Assembly (NCBI GenBank): GCA_030077755.1
Contig: JAQJZZ010000011.1
Location: 2,604,001-2,668,000 of the forward strand
Direction of reading: 5' to 3'
DNA from: Filosporella fistucella
Taxonomy: Eukaryota > Ascomycota > Leotiomycetes > Helotiales
DNA length: 64,000 bases
A program made the position numbers and the translations under genes. Below, one piece after another: positions 46,344-58,426 of this stretch (position 1 is its first letter; the number at the start of each line of letters is the position of its first letter). The notes under the pieces were generated by a model. The model worked only from the letters and a program-made list of their open reading frames with translations. It was not told the origin of the DNA and searched no databases.

Positions 46344-47975
46344 CTAAGCCCACCCCATCCCTTCAACCCCACCCCCAGAGCCCGCCTTCGAGCTCTCCGC
46401 CAAATTCTCAATCCTCACTAACTTCCCCTGCAAAGCCCTTTCCCTCTCCAAGATCTCCTCTAATTTAAAATCCACCATCGACACACTTGGACTTCTCTGC
46501 CCTCTGCACAAGCCCAGTCTCTTAGGTAAACTCCTTTGTCTCTGTTGCGTTTGCAATGCAGGTTGCATTTTTAGGAGATTGGAATGTAGTGCTGTTTTCA
46601 ACCGGTCAAGTTGATGGGATATGACTTGGAGGTGTAATAATGTTTCTATTATCGCGCCGAAAGGGACGATGAATGATCCTATTGATAATGCGGATGTGAG
46701 AGCAGAGGCGGAATCTTGATGGGAGAGGTCGAGGAGACGGGTGGACATTGTGTCAAGAGTGGTATCGTAAGCGGACAAGAGACGGATATGGCATTTAAGC
46801 ATTGTGTAGAATGTGTTTGTTCCTAGGCCTCTGGCAACAGGCTCAGAATGAAGATTCGGATCGAGGGTTTGAGGACGGGCTGAGGAGAAGAGTTTACTGC
46901 TGAAGTAGGAGGGTTCTAGAGAGGGGGTACTGTAGTTCCAGGATGGAGAGGGCGAGCGGGAGGGAAGATGATCGGTTGAGCGACAGATGCAGGTTATGAG
47001 GTCGATGAAACGTTCTGCGGTTGAGAGAAGTATACCGAGAGCTTCGGATAGCTTTTGAGATTCGCTGGTGTAGGTTGTTGATGCGGATGTCATGCGGCGG
47101 GCTTGGTGCTGTATGCGCTCGGAGCAAGTATCTATGTCTGATTGTAGTTGCGAGAGGGTTTGAGAGTGATTCTCTGTTGGTTGGATCAGATCTGGGGTGG
47201 GAAGTTGGCCGTCGGTTGTGATAGCAGGAGTGAGGAGAGGCATGTCGATTTCTGGGAAGGATGTGATGCATGCGGAGGTTTGGTTGTCGAGGATAGGAGG
47301 TGAGAGAGACATATGGTTGGAGTATATGCCAATACTGGGCTGAGAATTCGACTTCCTTTTCTTCGGATTTGGCTCTGATGATTGCATTGTGGGGAGGTAT
47401 GAAGCTATTGAAGGTCAGTCATGTCTGGGAGAGTGATTGAGGTCCTTACAATCCGAGAAATCTCCAATATCCATGTTGTCAAAGTATGCTTGATCTGTAA
47501 TACAATCCAAAAGATCCGCATAATCATCCGTCGATAAGTGTTCCGTGAAAGCTTGTTGAGGTAGCGAAATGGAAGAGATCGACGATGAAGAGCTTGAAGC
47601 AAACGTATCCCAAGTCTCCGTGTTCCTCTGCAAAGGTGGAAGTGCAGGTGATGTCTGCTCTCGAATCGATTCTGCGCTATTTGCTCTCAACAACTTCGAT
47701 CCCTTGCTCTCATTATCTGAGGATCCAGCATCTGCCGTCTCTGTTTTTGAAGGGCTCTGTCTTCCAGATCCAGATCTTGGTGCTGAAGATTTCCTGGGTC
47801 GTCCAGTTCGTTGTGCAGCACTGACATTACAGAATACCCCGGCTCTGGCACATCTTACGCAAGGTTCGCTTTCTTGAGGCCGAGTACATCGCAGTTTCTG
47901 ATCGTGACATCTATCACAAGCAAATCTCTTTACTTGTGTAGATGTCTCCTCTTGTTGAGTATTTGAAGACCACAT
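46344..47975 (-). CDS. Zn2Cys6 transcription factor, AflR-like layout
   Basis: Two exons on the minus strand, 47450-47975 and 46344-47404 (45-bp intron), giving 528 residues. The Zn2Cys6 DNA-binding cluster is Cys20, 23, 30, 39, 42 and 49 ('CDRCHDQKLRC', 'CVRCARAGVFC'), followed by a basic linker 'RTGRPRKSS' and Ser-rich sequence. The second half has 'KCHIRLLSAYDTTLDTM' and 'LLHLQVISHQLDRLKTAL', similar to the C-terminal region of AflR-type regulators of secondary-metabolite clusters. It acts in the nucleus, typically on paired CGG-type sites. It lies 7 kb from the PKS-NRPS, with only the protease-like gene between. A role in controlling the cluster is plausible but inferred. Confidence 0.88.
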
Positions 47976-50960
47976 GATGTGGAGCGTACGAGGAAGAGCA
48001 AGGTATAAACACCAATCAAATAGTGTTGAGTCTGTGAACTTGGTACTCAGTAATGACTGGAATTAATGATCAATTCATGCATACAGCTGACCTAGGAGGG
48101 TACCTCTATTATAATGATACGTCTGTCAACCACAGCCATATACATGATGCCTGAGCTTCACGTGGAATGAAGCACTATCTCGTCTCAATGCTCAGCCTTT
48201 CGTCAGCCGGCGGTAAGATCAAGCCTCACAATCGGCTCCCCGATTAGGATCATTTCAGTCAACTCGGTAGGAATTACAATGCCTGAGCTTGTTGTAGGAT
48301 GAACCAGTTGAACTGCTACGTTAACGGAAGAATAGGCTGAACAAGCTATAGCCTCCGAATAGACATCAAGCTCAAAGCTAAAGACCAATGGCAGCTTGTA
48401 GGAGCCGAGAATAGGCTTGTTGTGATGATCTTATTTAGGATCACGTAACTATCCACCGTAGGGTAATGTTGAAGGGTAGGTGAAGTTTTAGATCCTCTTC
48501 CAGCATTCTGTCAAGCCACAGCCGTAACGGATATCTCCTTGAATGGCGCCCGACAAAGTGCATCTCCGGGTGGTTCGACAAGAACATCTTGTGTACATTG
48601 GCGCAAATTAAAGCTCCGATATGGTGGGTTTGGTGGATAGAGTTGGGAGTCTGTCGAGGCTTGGTGAAGAAAGCCTCCAGATAGAAAAACGGGTTGCCAG
48701 CTTTCCCCGGTTGGGAGATGTATGGCGGGGATGTACGATGCACTACGGTATTATGTACAGTAGTGGATAGTAAGCTCAATGAAAAACAGCTGTCGTTATT
48801 TAAGTGCACTAGGGAAAGATAGGGTTAGATTGGTAGCAGCCAATTATATTTGCAACACCTGAATCTAAAGCTACTTGATTCCGATAAAGTGGCTGGTACT
48901 TCCGAAATGCTGCTGTAAGACGATGAGAATGTGTGTCTTGATGTGCTGCAGAGACCTGAGTACAGTACAACGAGGTACCCTCGCCGGCTGTAATATAAGG
49001 AGGAGTACAGAGAGGCTCAGTACAGTGTCGAAATGCATGTTCCAATCAGTTGTGCATATACTCCACTATTACCCAACTCAGCAAATTATCACGCAGGATC
49101 AGGATGCGGGAGCTAAAATGCACCAAAGGAGTCAAGCATCTACCGAGACGGACAATCAGGAATAAGCTATGAGCAGGAACGAGACAAGACAACGATATGC
49201 CTTGGACGGAGTTAGCTGGTGCTTGTCAGCGGCAGTTTTGTGGGTTCGGTGTTTGCTGCACCGGTTTGTTAGATGTGAAGGTATTCTGGGATTGGAATTG
49301 ATGATGTGAGGTAAATAATTTTTCCGACTTGGACAACTAATTTTTGTTGGGATCAGGGGGCCGCCTTACAAGCTATCACGACGTATGATTTTTATTATTA
49401 TCCTCACATTCTAGAAGCTTACTTCTCTCACTGTTTGTATTGCACCTGGATGGAAATAAGTGGACTCTATGGGGACAATCGAGTTAGACATCTTATCGCA
49501 ACTGAATACGGTATCGTGTTAGCTCTTGCACTATGCATCCTCTTTAGTAGCTTCAAGTACCGTAAGCCTAGCTTTTCAGGTACGCTATATAGGTACACTG
49601 CGGCACAGCCTCTTAACCCCCACTTTTCTATATCTGGGTAGTAGAAATACTCGTACGAACATGCCCAAACAAAACCCGAAAACAACTAATCCCTACAATC
49701 AGATCTCGATTCCATGTTGTCGGCTTCGGACGATATTGCCTGTGAGATTACCCTATCGTCGGTACTCGAATGTTTCATGCGGGAGGATACGAACAGGACG
49801 GTACTTCGGTACTTGGAATTATGTTATGTCATGAATGTAACGTGAACGGCAGTCAAGCGGCATTGATATTAATCGTTTCTTAGCTGTGTCATGAAGTCAT
49901 TCGTCTCTGCTTCCCGTGATCTGGAATAATCTCAATCGACGTAGACAAGTATATTTGTGTATCTGTATTTTGTTGTTTTCGGACCCCACTACTGCAGTTT
50001 CATCCTGACTATGATCCCATAATCGTGAATGGTTAGAATGGTGGAACAATCAGCCAATGACCGGGTCAAACTCATTGTCGTGACAGTGGCATCGCGGCCG
50101 ACATACGGTTTTCTCGAGGATGAAAAGAAAGGTGCAGCTTGAAGTTCATCCTAGTCGCGAATGATAATTCACGTATTTGACAGGCTGACGTAAATAGTAG
50201 CTGTCCTAGCACTCTAAATCTGCCTGCATGTTAATCATGCTGTCAATCGCATTCCGTTCAGCTGGGAATGTCCTCATAACGGGATGCTATGCTAGTTGGT
50301 GTATTTTCATGAAGTACGAAAGCACGAATTATATCAGCGGAATTGTTTAGGGCTGATCCACTGAAGATGATCCCGTGAAATGTCACTTTCAGCGTCTGAA
50401 GCAGGGCCTATACGCGGAATGCCTCTCAGCTCCAGCGTGCATTCGCTTCCAGAACGGCGCACCGTGCAAGCTCTAGCCCTTATTCCTCCTTCGACTGCGG
50501 AAAGCCAAAACAACGTTAGTATACTTTAAATTTTCTAAGAATACAACTCCAACTGGGTAACTCACCGAATGCGCTGGTTATGTTCGGACCAGAATTATCG
50601 GACATAACGTGAGTAAGGTGTTCTGAGTCGAACTGGCTGAGGGTCCCTTGGTGACTTCGTACAACTCACCGGCTCAACTTGAGTCTCCCTCCCCATGAAT
50701 ATACGGACGTATGACCGAAAAGAACACACTGGAAGCAAACATACGGTGCAATTAAAATTTTTAATCCATTTCTGCACACTTCCATAATGGTACTCACAAT
50801 GGTGGAACACCAAAATTCACCGAAAAGGATCGAGTATATAGTTTAGCCATCGGCAAGTTTCGTCCCAAGTCACTCCCTCCCAAGTCAGCATCAATCAATT
50901 TTGGGAACACAGTCCGAAAAATTTCACTTCCCTCTTCCTTCGCAGCCTCAGCAAACAAAC
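47976..50960. other. Long intergenic region between regulator and transporter
   Basis: About 3 kb with no complete gene. It includes the regulator's promoter, with CACGTG at 48160-48165, a possible gene remnant at 48203-48809 and the transporter's promoter. No tRNA or transposon ends were noticed. Confidence 0.5.
48203..48809 (-). pseudogene. Possible decayed gene, unknown family
   Basis: Two minus-strand frames read like protein: 48441-48809 ending 'EEDLKLHLPFNITLRW', and one ending at 48203 ('LGSYKLPLVFSFELDVY', 'GIVIPTELTEMILIGEPIV'). They are in different frames, about 60 bp apart with stops between, and no acceptable intron joins them. A frameshifted relic is the simplest reading, but chance frames are not excluded. 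Confidence 0.22.
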
Positions 50961-52833
50961 ATGACAACCAACGATCCGCATAACCATCAAGGTGCAGCAG
51001 AGTTCTGTTGCACCTTGCACTACTCTCCCAACGCAAGAAGTTCACTTCAACGAGAGAGCCAAGAGAACGTTGCGTCGTTGGCTTCGTCCAAGACTTGCTG
51101 TTGCACCTTGCATCATTCTCCACTCCCAAAGCCGTTGTTTGCTAACGACGTTACGTCTTTGTCTTCGAGAGATGCAAATAATGTTCCTGTTGTAGAGGAG
51201 GGAAGTGGTGCGAAAGACTGGAGGTTCTGGATGATTTTTGTTTCTGTTTGCGTTACCACCCTGCTCGTCGCTATCGATTTGTCTATCGTGTCGACTGCTC
51301 TTCCTACTATCGCAGAAGACCTTGATGCTGCTGAGCTCTTTGTTTGGGTTGCTAATGCATACGTTCTTGCTTCCACTGCAGTCCAGCCATTGTTTGGGCA
51401 GGCCGCGAATATCTTTGGAAGACGCTCGTTGACAATTGCTTCTGTATTATTGTTTATGCTTGGTTCTGGTTTGGCTGGAGGTTCTACCAATGTTGGCATG
51501 ATTATTGCTGCTCGAACGATTCAAGGTATTGGTGGTGGTGGTATTATCACTCTGGGAGAGATTATCATTTGTGATCTTTTGCCACTTCGTGAGAGAGGAC
51601 AGTATACTGGCTTGTTGGCTGGAACTTATGCTATCGGCACTATTATTGGACGTAAGTTTTTCCTCTTGTCATTCTATCTACGAGTACTGATTCTCTTCAG
51701 CTGTTCTTGGAGGTATCTTCACTCAGCATGTCACATGGCGATGGATCTTCTATATCAATCTACCCATCTCAGGTGTCGCACTCCTTTTCATCGTTCCGTT
51801 CTTGAACCTCAAGTATCGTCGCGAGGGGACGATCATGGATAGAGTCAAGAGAGTAGACTGGATCGGTAACGCAGTCCTAATCGCTGCCGTCACTTCCATT
51901 CTCCTGGCCTTAGCATGGGGAGGCACCAAAAACCCCTGGGGAAGCTGGAAAACGGTTCTCCCTCTCGTCCTCGGATTTCTTGGTCTCGCTGCCTTTGCGG
52001 TCATCCAAATCTCAGGCTATGTTGAGGAACCAACCATGCCACCCCGTCTCTTCTCGAATCAAACAGCGATATCCATTTTCGTTATGGCTTTTGTACACGG
52101 CATCCTCCTTCTCTACGTAACTTACTTCCTCCCTGTCTACTTCCAAGCAGTTCTCGGTGCTTCTCCATCCAGAGCAGGCGTCCAGCTTTTCCCAACAGCT
52201 ACCACCATTGCCCCTGCCGCTGCCATCTCAGGCGTAATAATCACCATCACAGGTCGCTACCGTATCTTCCACTTCCTAGGTTTCATACTCATGTCTCTCG
52301 GCTGCGGACTCTTCGTTCTTCTTGATCAAGATTCAACTACAGCCGCATGGGTAGGCTACCAAGTTCTCTTCGGCCTTGGAAATGGAATGGTCTATAACTC
52401 CATGATTCCACCCTTGCTCGCCTCTCTTCCTTCCTCCGAAGTAGCTACCGCGACAGCTACATGGACATTCATGCGCTCTTTCGGTTCAATCTGGGGTATC
52501 GCCATCCCTTCTGCTATCTTCAACGCGCGTGTCAATCATCTTGCTGCAGCGCGCCTCTCAAACAATATCGCTATCGAACAGCTTCTTCTCAATGGCAAAG
52601 CATATGAACGCGCCACCTCAAAATTCATTGCTAGTCTTGCGGCAAATGTAAGACCAGTGGTAGTCAGTATCTATGTAGATGCTATGAAAACTGTTTGGTG
52701 GGTGAGTATTGGTTTCGCGGTCATAGGGTTGCCGATTGCGCTTTGGTGCAAGAGTTTGGATTTGAGTGATACACTTGAAACGGAGTTTGGGATGGAGGAG
52801 AAGAAGAGGGGAAGTAAGAGTACGTTGGTTTGA
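50961..52833 (+). CDS. MFS transporter, DHA2 (14-helix drug:H+ antiporter) type
   Basis: Two exons, 50961-51651 and 51701-52833 (49-bp intron), giving 607 residues. The membrane part starts near residue 92 ('WMIFVSVCVTTLLVAIDLSI'). Motif A appears as 'GQAANIFGRRSLTIAS', and the antiporter motif C 'GPVLGG' is rebuilt exactly across the splice at residue 231. The later sequence has enough hydrophobic segments for a 14-helix topology. It would export small molecules from the plasma membrane or a vesicle. The polar N terminus is unusual: a 31-residue unit beginning 'CCTLHYSP' (16-23) is repeated as 'CCTLHHSP' (47-54), with the DNA repeat TGTTGCACCTTGCA at 51006 and 51099. Possible exporter of the PKS-NRPS product, but it lies 11.6 kb away. 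Confidence 0.9.
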
Positions 52834-55800
52834 ATGGAGTTTATGGAGTGGAAAAAACGGCAGGGAGATTAGAAGAGGTATGGAAGGTGATGTGAGAGCA
52901 GAGAGTTTGGCTGAAGAGCCAGCAGAGAGAGATGATATTTGAAAATTAAGCTTGGGAGGAGAGTGGGACGCTTACACCTGACCTTCTTTCCGAGTCTCTT
53001 TACGCAGCTCGCTTTCTGCTCATAATGATTAAGGCGTTCATCGTTGCTTCTACTTTTTATCCATTAATTGTGCTTAGCAGAATAATATCACATCTATTTC
53101 CTCATACTGCTCTTTAGTATTCCCAACTTCGAACCTAAGCTCAACACGGCTAATTTGTACGAGCGTGGGTAAGTTTATTATCCAAGTACCTCCTGCCACC
53201 GTCTATTTCTACTCCCTCTCTCCCTCTTTCTTACTATCTTCGGTCTATTAATGTCCCGTATTTACAAATCGCATCATTCGTTCAGTAGGCAATATAGATC
53301 CCGATATAATGCAAGATAGTGTATGAATCTGAGGGTGAGGAGCCAGGAATGTCGCGGTGGTGTGGCCTGCTTTGAGACATATCCCATGTAGTTGGCTATG
53401 CTTCTCTCACCTTATTCCGTATTCACACCCTCTAGTACAGGCAATTATAAGATGAGTCTTACTCGTTAGATATAGATGATAAAAATTCGCTGCATTTCTC
53501 CAACTAAAAATTATCTTATTTTATTCCCAAAAATAAACAAAGTCGAGAAATGGGCAATGCATAATCGGGAATCAAAGAAATATTTGCACTTTGAAGAGTA
53601 TAAGCCACAGCCTCCAACATATACTATAAAAAAAGATAACACTTATCAAATTAAATGTAACTCCGTAGCTGAGAACCATCTTCTAACCTCTTCAGCTCAT
53701 TTCCGTCCTTATTCCTCCCTATCAAGAATCAAGGATTATGAAAAAAAAAAGGATGCAGGAACCGGCGTTGAGACATCTGTCAGATGAGCCACCGCCGTCA
53801 GTACTTAAAATTATGGAATGTGGACGCCACCAACCGCGGGAACTGGGAGGATGACCCGGTGTTGAAGATTTGGAGGTGGGGGTTTATTTTCTTTTTATAA
53901 GTGATGGCTGTTAAAGAGATGCAGTATCGGGTATAGCAGAGGGAGAGGCCGATAGTCTGCGTGAGGAGAAGAGGGGCAGGATGTAAGGTATATATGGTGG
54001 TACTTTTATAGAGGCATTTAGGATTATGTTTTGTGTGCTCTATGACTTATTACAGGAACTGGATTAAGTTGAGGTGTTAATAGATGTTTCAAATAATTGT
54101 GTGCGAAGAGATTCACGGCTCTTATGGCAGGACTGTAGTAATTTTCTGGGAGGGGGAAACAGGTACGTCTACCTGAAGAAAAGTTGAAAGGGAGTCTGAA
54201 AAGCTAGCTTTTCCCGCTTTAGTTTTGAAAATAGGCAACGAGACGAGAACTCATAAGGCCCAGATACTTGAAAGAACTGCACGATCGTGCCTCGCGGAAG
54301 CGGGAAAGGTGAGCAGTTGCTGAGGATGTGTAGTGTAACAGAGGTCGATAGAGTGGATGGTACTTAAAAGATATATCAAGATGGATTTCTCATTCTTGCG
54401 GAGGAAGGTCCGCGGTTGCAGACATATTGTGTAAAGATAGGCAAATCCAACTTTGACATGTCTCAATAAGAGTTGCCGCATGTTCGGGCGGCTCTGTGTT
54501 TCGGGAGGGGAACGAGTGGCGCGCTGATGAATTGCGTTGTGTATGGAAACAAGTCACACTCGAGACAAAAAGAAACTGATCATAAACCAAAAAAAAATTG
54601 TTGAAAATGGCAAAATTCCAGCCTCCCAGTGGAACAGGGAAACCTAGAAACCCCCCGGTGAGGATTTTGAAGCCGGGTGATTTGATTTTTTACGTTGACT
54701 TTATCGTCTTGTTAAAAGGCCACTAGGCCACATTTCCATGCGGCGATCTTTATGTCCTGGTTACTGATAGCTCATTCATGTAGTGGTATGGAAAAGAATT
54801 AGTTGGTGACTTCTTTTGATGTTGGTACAATATCTCGTGTATCTATAGCATCTAGAACAGCAACACGGCAATCAATTATGTGGCTTGCGAATGAAGAATA
54901 GATCTGTTGGTTAATTTACAAAGTTTCTTTTAATGTATAATATTGTATTCCGAAGTTTTTTTTTTGGATGTGGTCGGAGATATAGGAATAGCTTCAATTT
55001 TATACGAGAATTGCCTAAATGAGAAGAGAGGTAAAGAAGGTTGGTCTAATCGGGCCTGGCAATCTGGGTTTCAGGTTTCGTTGTCATGTTATAGAATATA
55101 GAAGATAGAATGTTTATGGGGTCTATAGCTCGGTGCGGGTGGTCTTGCGTTGTAAAACAGGCCAAAAGCTTTGTAGATGGTGTTATGATCTAGAGCTAGC
55201 GGGAAAATTATGCTAAGATTCAAACGGAATGAGAGGTTGGCAATAGCTACTCGGAAAGATTTGCGCTTTTGAGAAGCAGATCTAGAGCCAAAATATCTGT
55301 GGATGAAGACGTATGATATGCGTGAGTAAGTCGCTGATTTGATTCTTGCTCTAAATTAGACCTTTGATATGGAAATATAATGATAATATGCGAAGAGGTG
55401 TGTGAGTCGAGACTTTGGCACGATAATCCGTCCTCGGGGTCTTTTGCATATACCAAATGAGGTAGTGTAGAATGAATGGAGGGCCAGGAAAGGTTTATAG
55501 ACGTAATATATGTTTCATATTGAGCATAGCGAGGAAGCATAACGAGAGGAATATCAAGTTCTGTGGCTAACACTCTTCATCGGGTAAACTTTATGTACGG
55601 AAGCAGGGAGAACCATGATCTGTATCATAAAGAAGATCGTTAGGGATAGGTCACTGATGTTGTTATACTATTCTTAGCCAAGACTTCGAGAAATGTTTGA
55701 TTGTAAAGAGTTTGGGCGGCAATGCGGCATCAACTTAGACACTTCGAAATATCTTATTTCTGAAATATATATTGGTCCTTCTCAGACTCAAGGGATCGCC

Positions 55801-56528
55801 ATAGCTACTAGTTTAGTTGATATATTTAGTCCAAGAGAAGGTGTGTATACCCATTTGGGGTTGCTTTCATTATGACGGATAGGATATTGTCCACTTTTGG
55901 CAATCGAATGGTTTTCATTGAGACAGACACTATAGAGAACCCGCAAAAGGAGAGTATGTGTTTGACATAGTATTTCAGTAAATTTTGAAAGGAAATTCTG
56001 CCAATAACATCAAAGTAGCATCCTCAATTCATTGGTACATAGTAGGCAGCAATTAGACGTATACAGCGATCACGTGCCGGGTGAGACCATAAACTGCCAA
56101 TGTTAATTGCTGCACGATCGAAAACCCAAAATTGATCATTATTCCAGATTTTTAACACATTCTCGTAATCATACGTCTAGATATAATCATGCGTAGGCTT
56201 TGGGTAATTGGGGTCAAGATATGCTCACCTGATGCCCTCGCTTAACCCAGATTGAGAAATTTCATCTCACGTTTGCAATTTTACGTATAATTCGAAAGTA
56301 CCATTTCAGGAAGTCAACTCAGTTCAAGAGTTTACAGCTCCAACCAAAGGTCATGAATCTGCTACCAACGCCTCTTAAACGTTTCTATCGCGGCTGGAAT
56401 AGAGAAATTGCTTGAGTGTTGGACGTTAGACCGGCTGCAGTCAATGAGCCATTGGAGACCCCATCAAATAGAGAAATAGTCCTGTGCTGAATACTTCAAT
56501 TTCAATCTCGAAGCCACGCCCATGCAAA
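52834..56528. other. Gene-empty AT-rich block, 3.7 kb
   Basis: No recognised gene. Frames are short and AT-biased, with homopolymer runs (ten T near 54956-54965; A runs near 53740 and 54590). A CACGTG is at 56071-56076. It may be a decayed repeat or a heterochromatic spacer, but I saw no terminal repeats. Confidence 0.5.
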
Positions 56529-57859
56529 ATGGGGGAATTAGGACCTCAGGATGGGGATTTGAAGCTGCTCAATGAAATCAGTCACGTGTCTTCTACCAGC
56601 AGCCTACTTACTGTGATAATAACCACTTCACCAACGCCTTCGGCACCTTCCACGGAACTTATATCACTTGTTCTGAATTCTTATAAAGAATTTTGTCCGA
56701 GTCTGCTATCATGCAACATCATCATAGTCTTCGACACTTATGATCGAGTGAGCTCAGAGGCTCGTCTGAAAAAAGGGTCGGTCACCGCTGAACAAGCTCG
56801 AGATTACAATCTTTACAAAGAAAATGTCAGGAAACTTATTCTCGACCGCTATCTCCTAGATGGCAACCAGGCTCCTCTTACAGAAAGAGAAGCAATTGCC
56901 GAATACGGAATCACATTGAAAATCGACACCAACACTGTGCCGTACACGACCTCTCAATCACCCTGCAAGAAGGTCTCGTTCATCTACCCTGCTCGGCGCC
57001 TTGGGTTCGGTCTTGCTGTTCGTTCTGCTTTGAGGCTGACAGAAACACCGTATGTGTTCATTCACCAACACGACTGGGTCCTCACCTCACCTCTCCCGAT
57101 CCGCTCGCTCCTTCATGCAATGGCTGCTTCTGAACAAACTCCCGATGTACCAATAAAATACGTATGTCTTCCGGCACCACGAATGCTTCAGTATGCTATA
57201 GCAGATGAGGTTATACGTTTTCCTGCTTTGCGGGCTTTGACAAAGGAACTCAAGAGGGATTTCCTCGTACCCTTCGAAGATGCCGAGTCCGAGAAAGTTC
57301 CGCTCACGCCTCTGTTTTTCTGGCATGATAAACCACATCTAGCTTCTACGAAACATTATCTTGAGAGGGTTTTTCCGAGTAGATTGGCTATGCTGAGAGG
57401 TGATTTTATCGAAGATAAGATTGGACAAAGAGCGAGAGGGCAGATGAAGGAGGGTCTTGTAAGCTTCATGCCCATCTTCTTGAGTTTAGGAATATTCTAA
57501 TAACATAGATGCAGTGGACTAAGTGGGCCACCTGGCTTTATTATCCTGAGGAGGGAAGACAATTATGCTTGAGGCATCTAAAGGGAAGGACTTGGGAGGG
57601 TCAAGAGAAGGAGGCAAGGAAAATCAATGAGCTAAAAGAGAGAGGGAGGATTTTACGAGTGGCGAGCTCGAATGCGTCTAGCACGAGCTTTAATGGTGGA
57701 AGTGAGTCCTCTGGCATAGAAAGAAGAGATCAGAGTGAGTCAGGGTCGTCGAGCGGCGAGGTTGGAACGCGTGGGGTCATCAAACAGAATGCCCTCCCAG
57801 ATGTCGTCGCAGGCGAAGCTACACTATGCGCCTCGATGGAGGCGGCCAAGATATCCTGA
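56529..57859 (+). CDS. Conserved unknown protein, possibly glycosyltransferase-like
   Basis: Two exons, 56529-57458 and 57509-57859 (50-bp intron), giving 426 residues. The protein opens with a strand-turn pattern 'LLTVIITTSPTPSAP' and 'CNIIIVFDTYDRV', like the Rossmann-type start of GT-A glycosyltransferases. Conserved-looking blocks follow: 'VRSALRLTETPYVFIHQHDW', 'PLFFWHDKPHLASTKHY', 'GDFIEDKIGQ' and 'WATWLYYPEEGRQLCLRHLK'. I recognise this pattern from uncharacterised eukaryotic proteins but cannot name a domain; the HDW near the middle could take the place of a DxD metal site. The last 80 residues are Ser/Glu-rich and disordered. No signal peptide is seen. The activity is unproven. Confidence 0.7.
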
Positions 57860-58426
57860 ACTTTGTATTAATAACTTGTCACGATCTGGCCTTGCCATTG
57901 ACTTCCACGGCCTGTCTTGCGGTCGCTTTCATCGACGTGGAATCTGTGGAACAGATATCGACTCTAAGGGTGCAAAATTACTCGAATGAGCACGCAACGT
58001 CTCGTATCTCTAAGGATCAAATGGCGAAGAAGTCTCTCAACGATGCTGCTACAACAAAATCTTGGGTGAGTGTGGAACTTTGTGTGCTCTCTTTGAGTCT
58101 TCCTCCGGGGCTAGAGGGTCTGGATATTTGGTAGTCGGGTATTTAACGGTTGAAGACATGGTGAAAGGATTGCCGCGAAATATTGCTCAAGGTGCTGTGA
58201 GTATGCTATGGTCTTCAGGAATCTCGTCGAGAATAGCGTTAGAAAAAGAAGTCTGGAGCAGTTTCCTTGAATTTAATGTTTCATAAATTTTTGGAGGGGA
58301 GGGACGAGTAAGGTTTAATGTAATTTGAACCAAATGAATGATAGTTTCATGATAAGTTGTAGATCTATCTTTGTGTACATCGAGCTTTTTGAACTTGCAA
58401 CAAAACTTATATTTCTATCCTGATAT
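57860..58426. other. Intergenic, 0.6 kb
   Basis: Open frames on the plus strand up to 58286 (one with an in-frame GTGAGT near 58062) have no family resemblance and did not join convincingly. Otherwise it is the 3' region of two convergent genes. Confidence 0.45.

Noticed and set aside
58017..58286. Small plus-strand gene after the GT-like gene
   Set aside because: A donor near 58062 and an acceptor near 58110 exist, but the joined product ends within a few codons.
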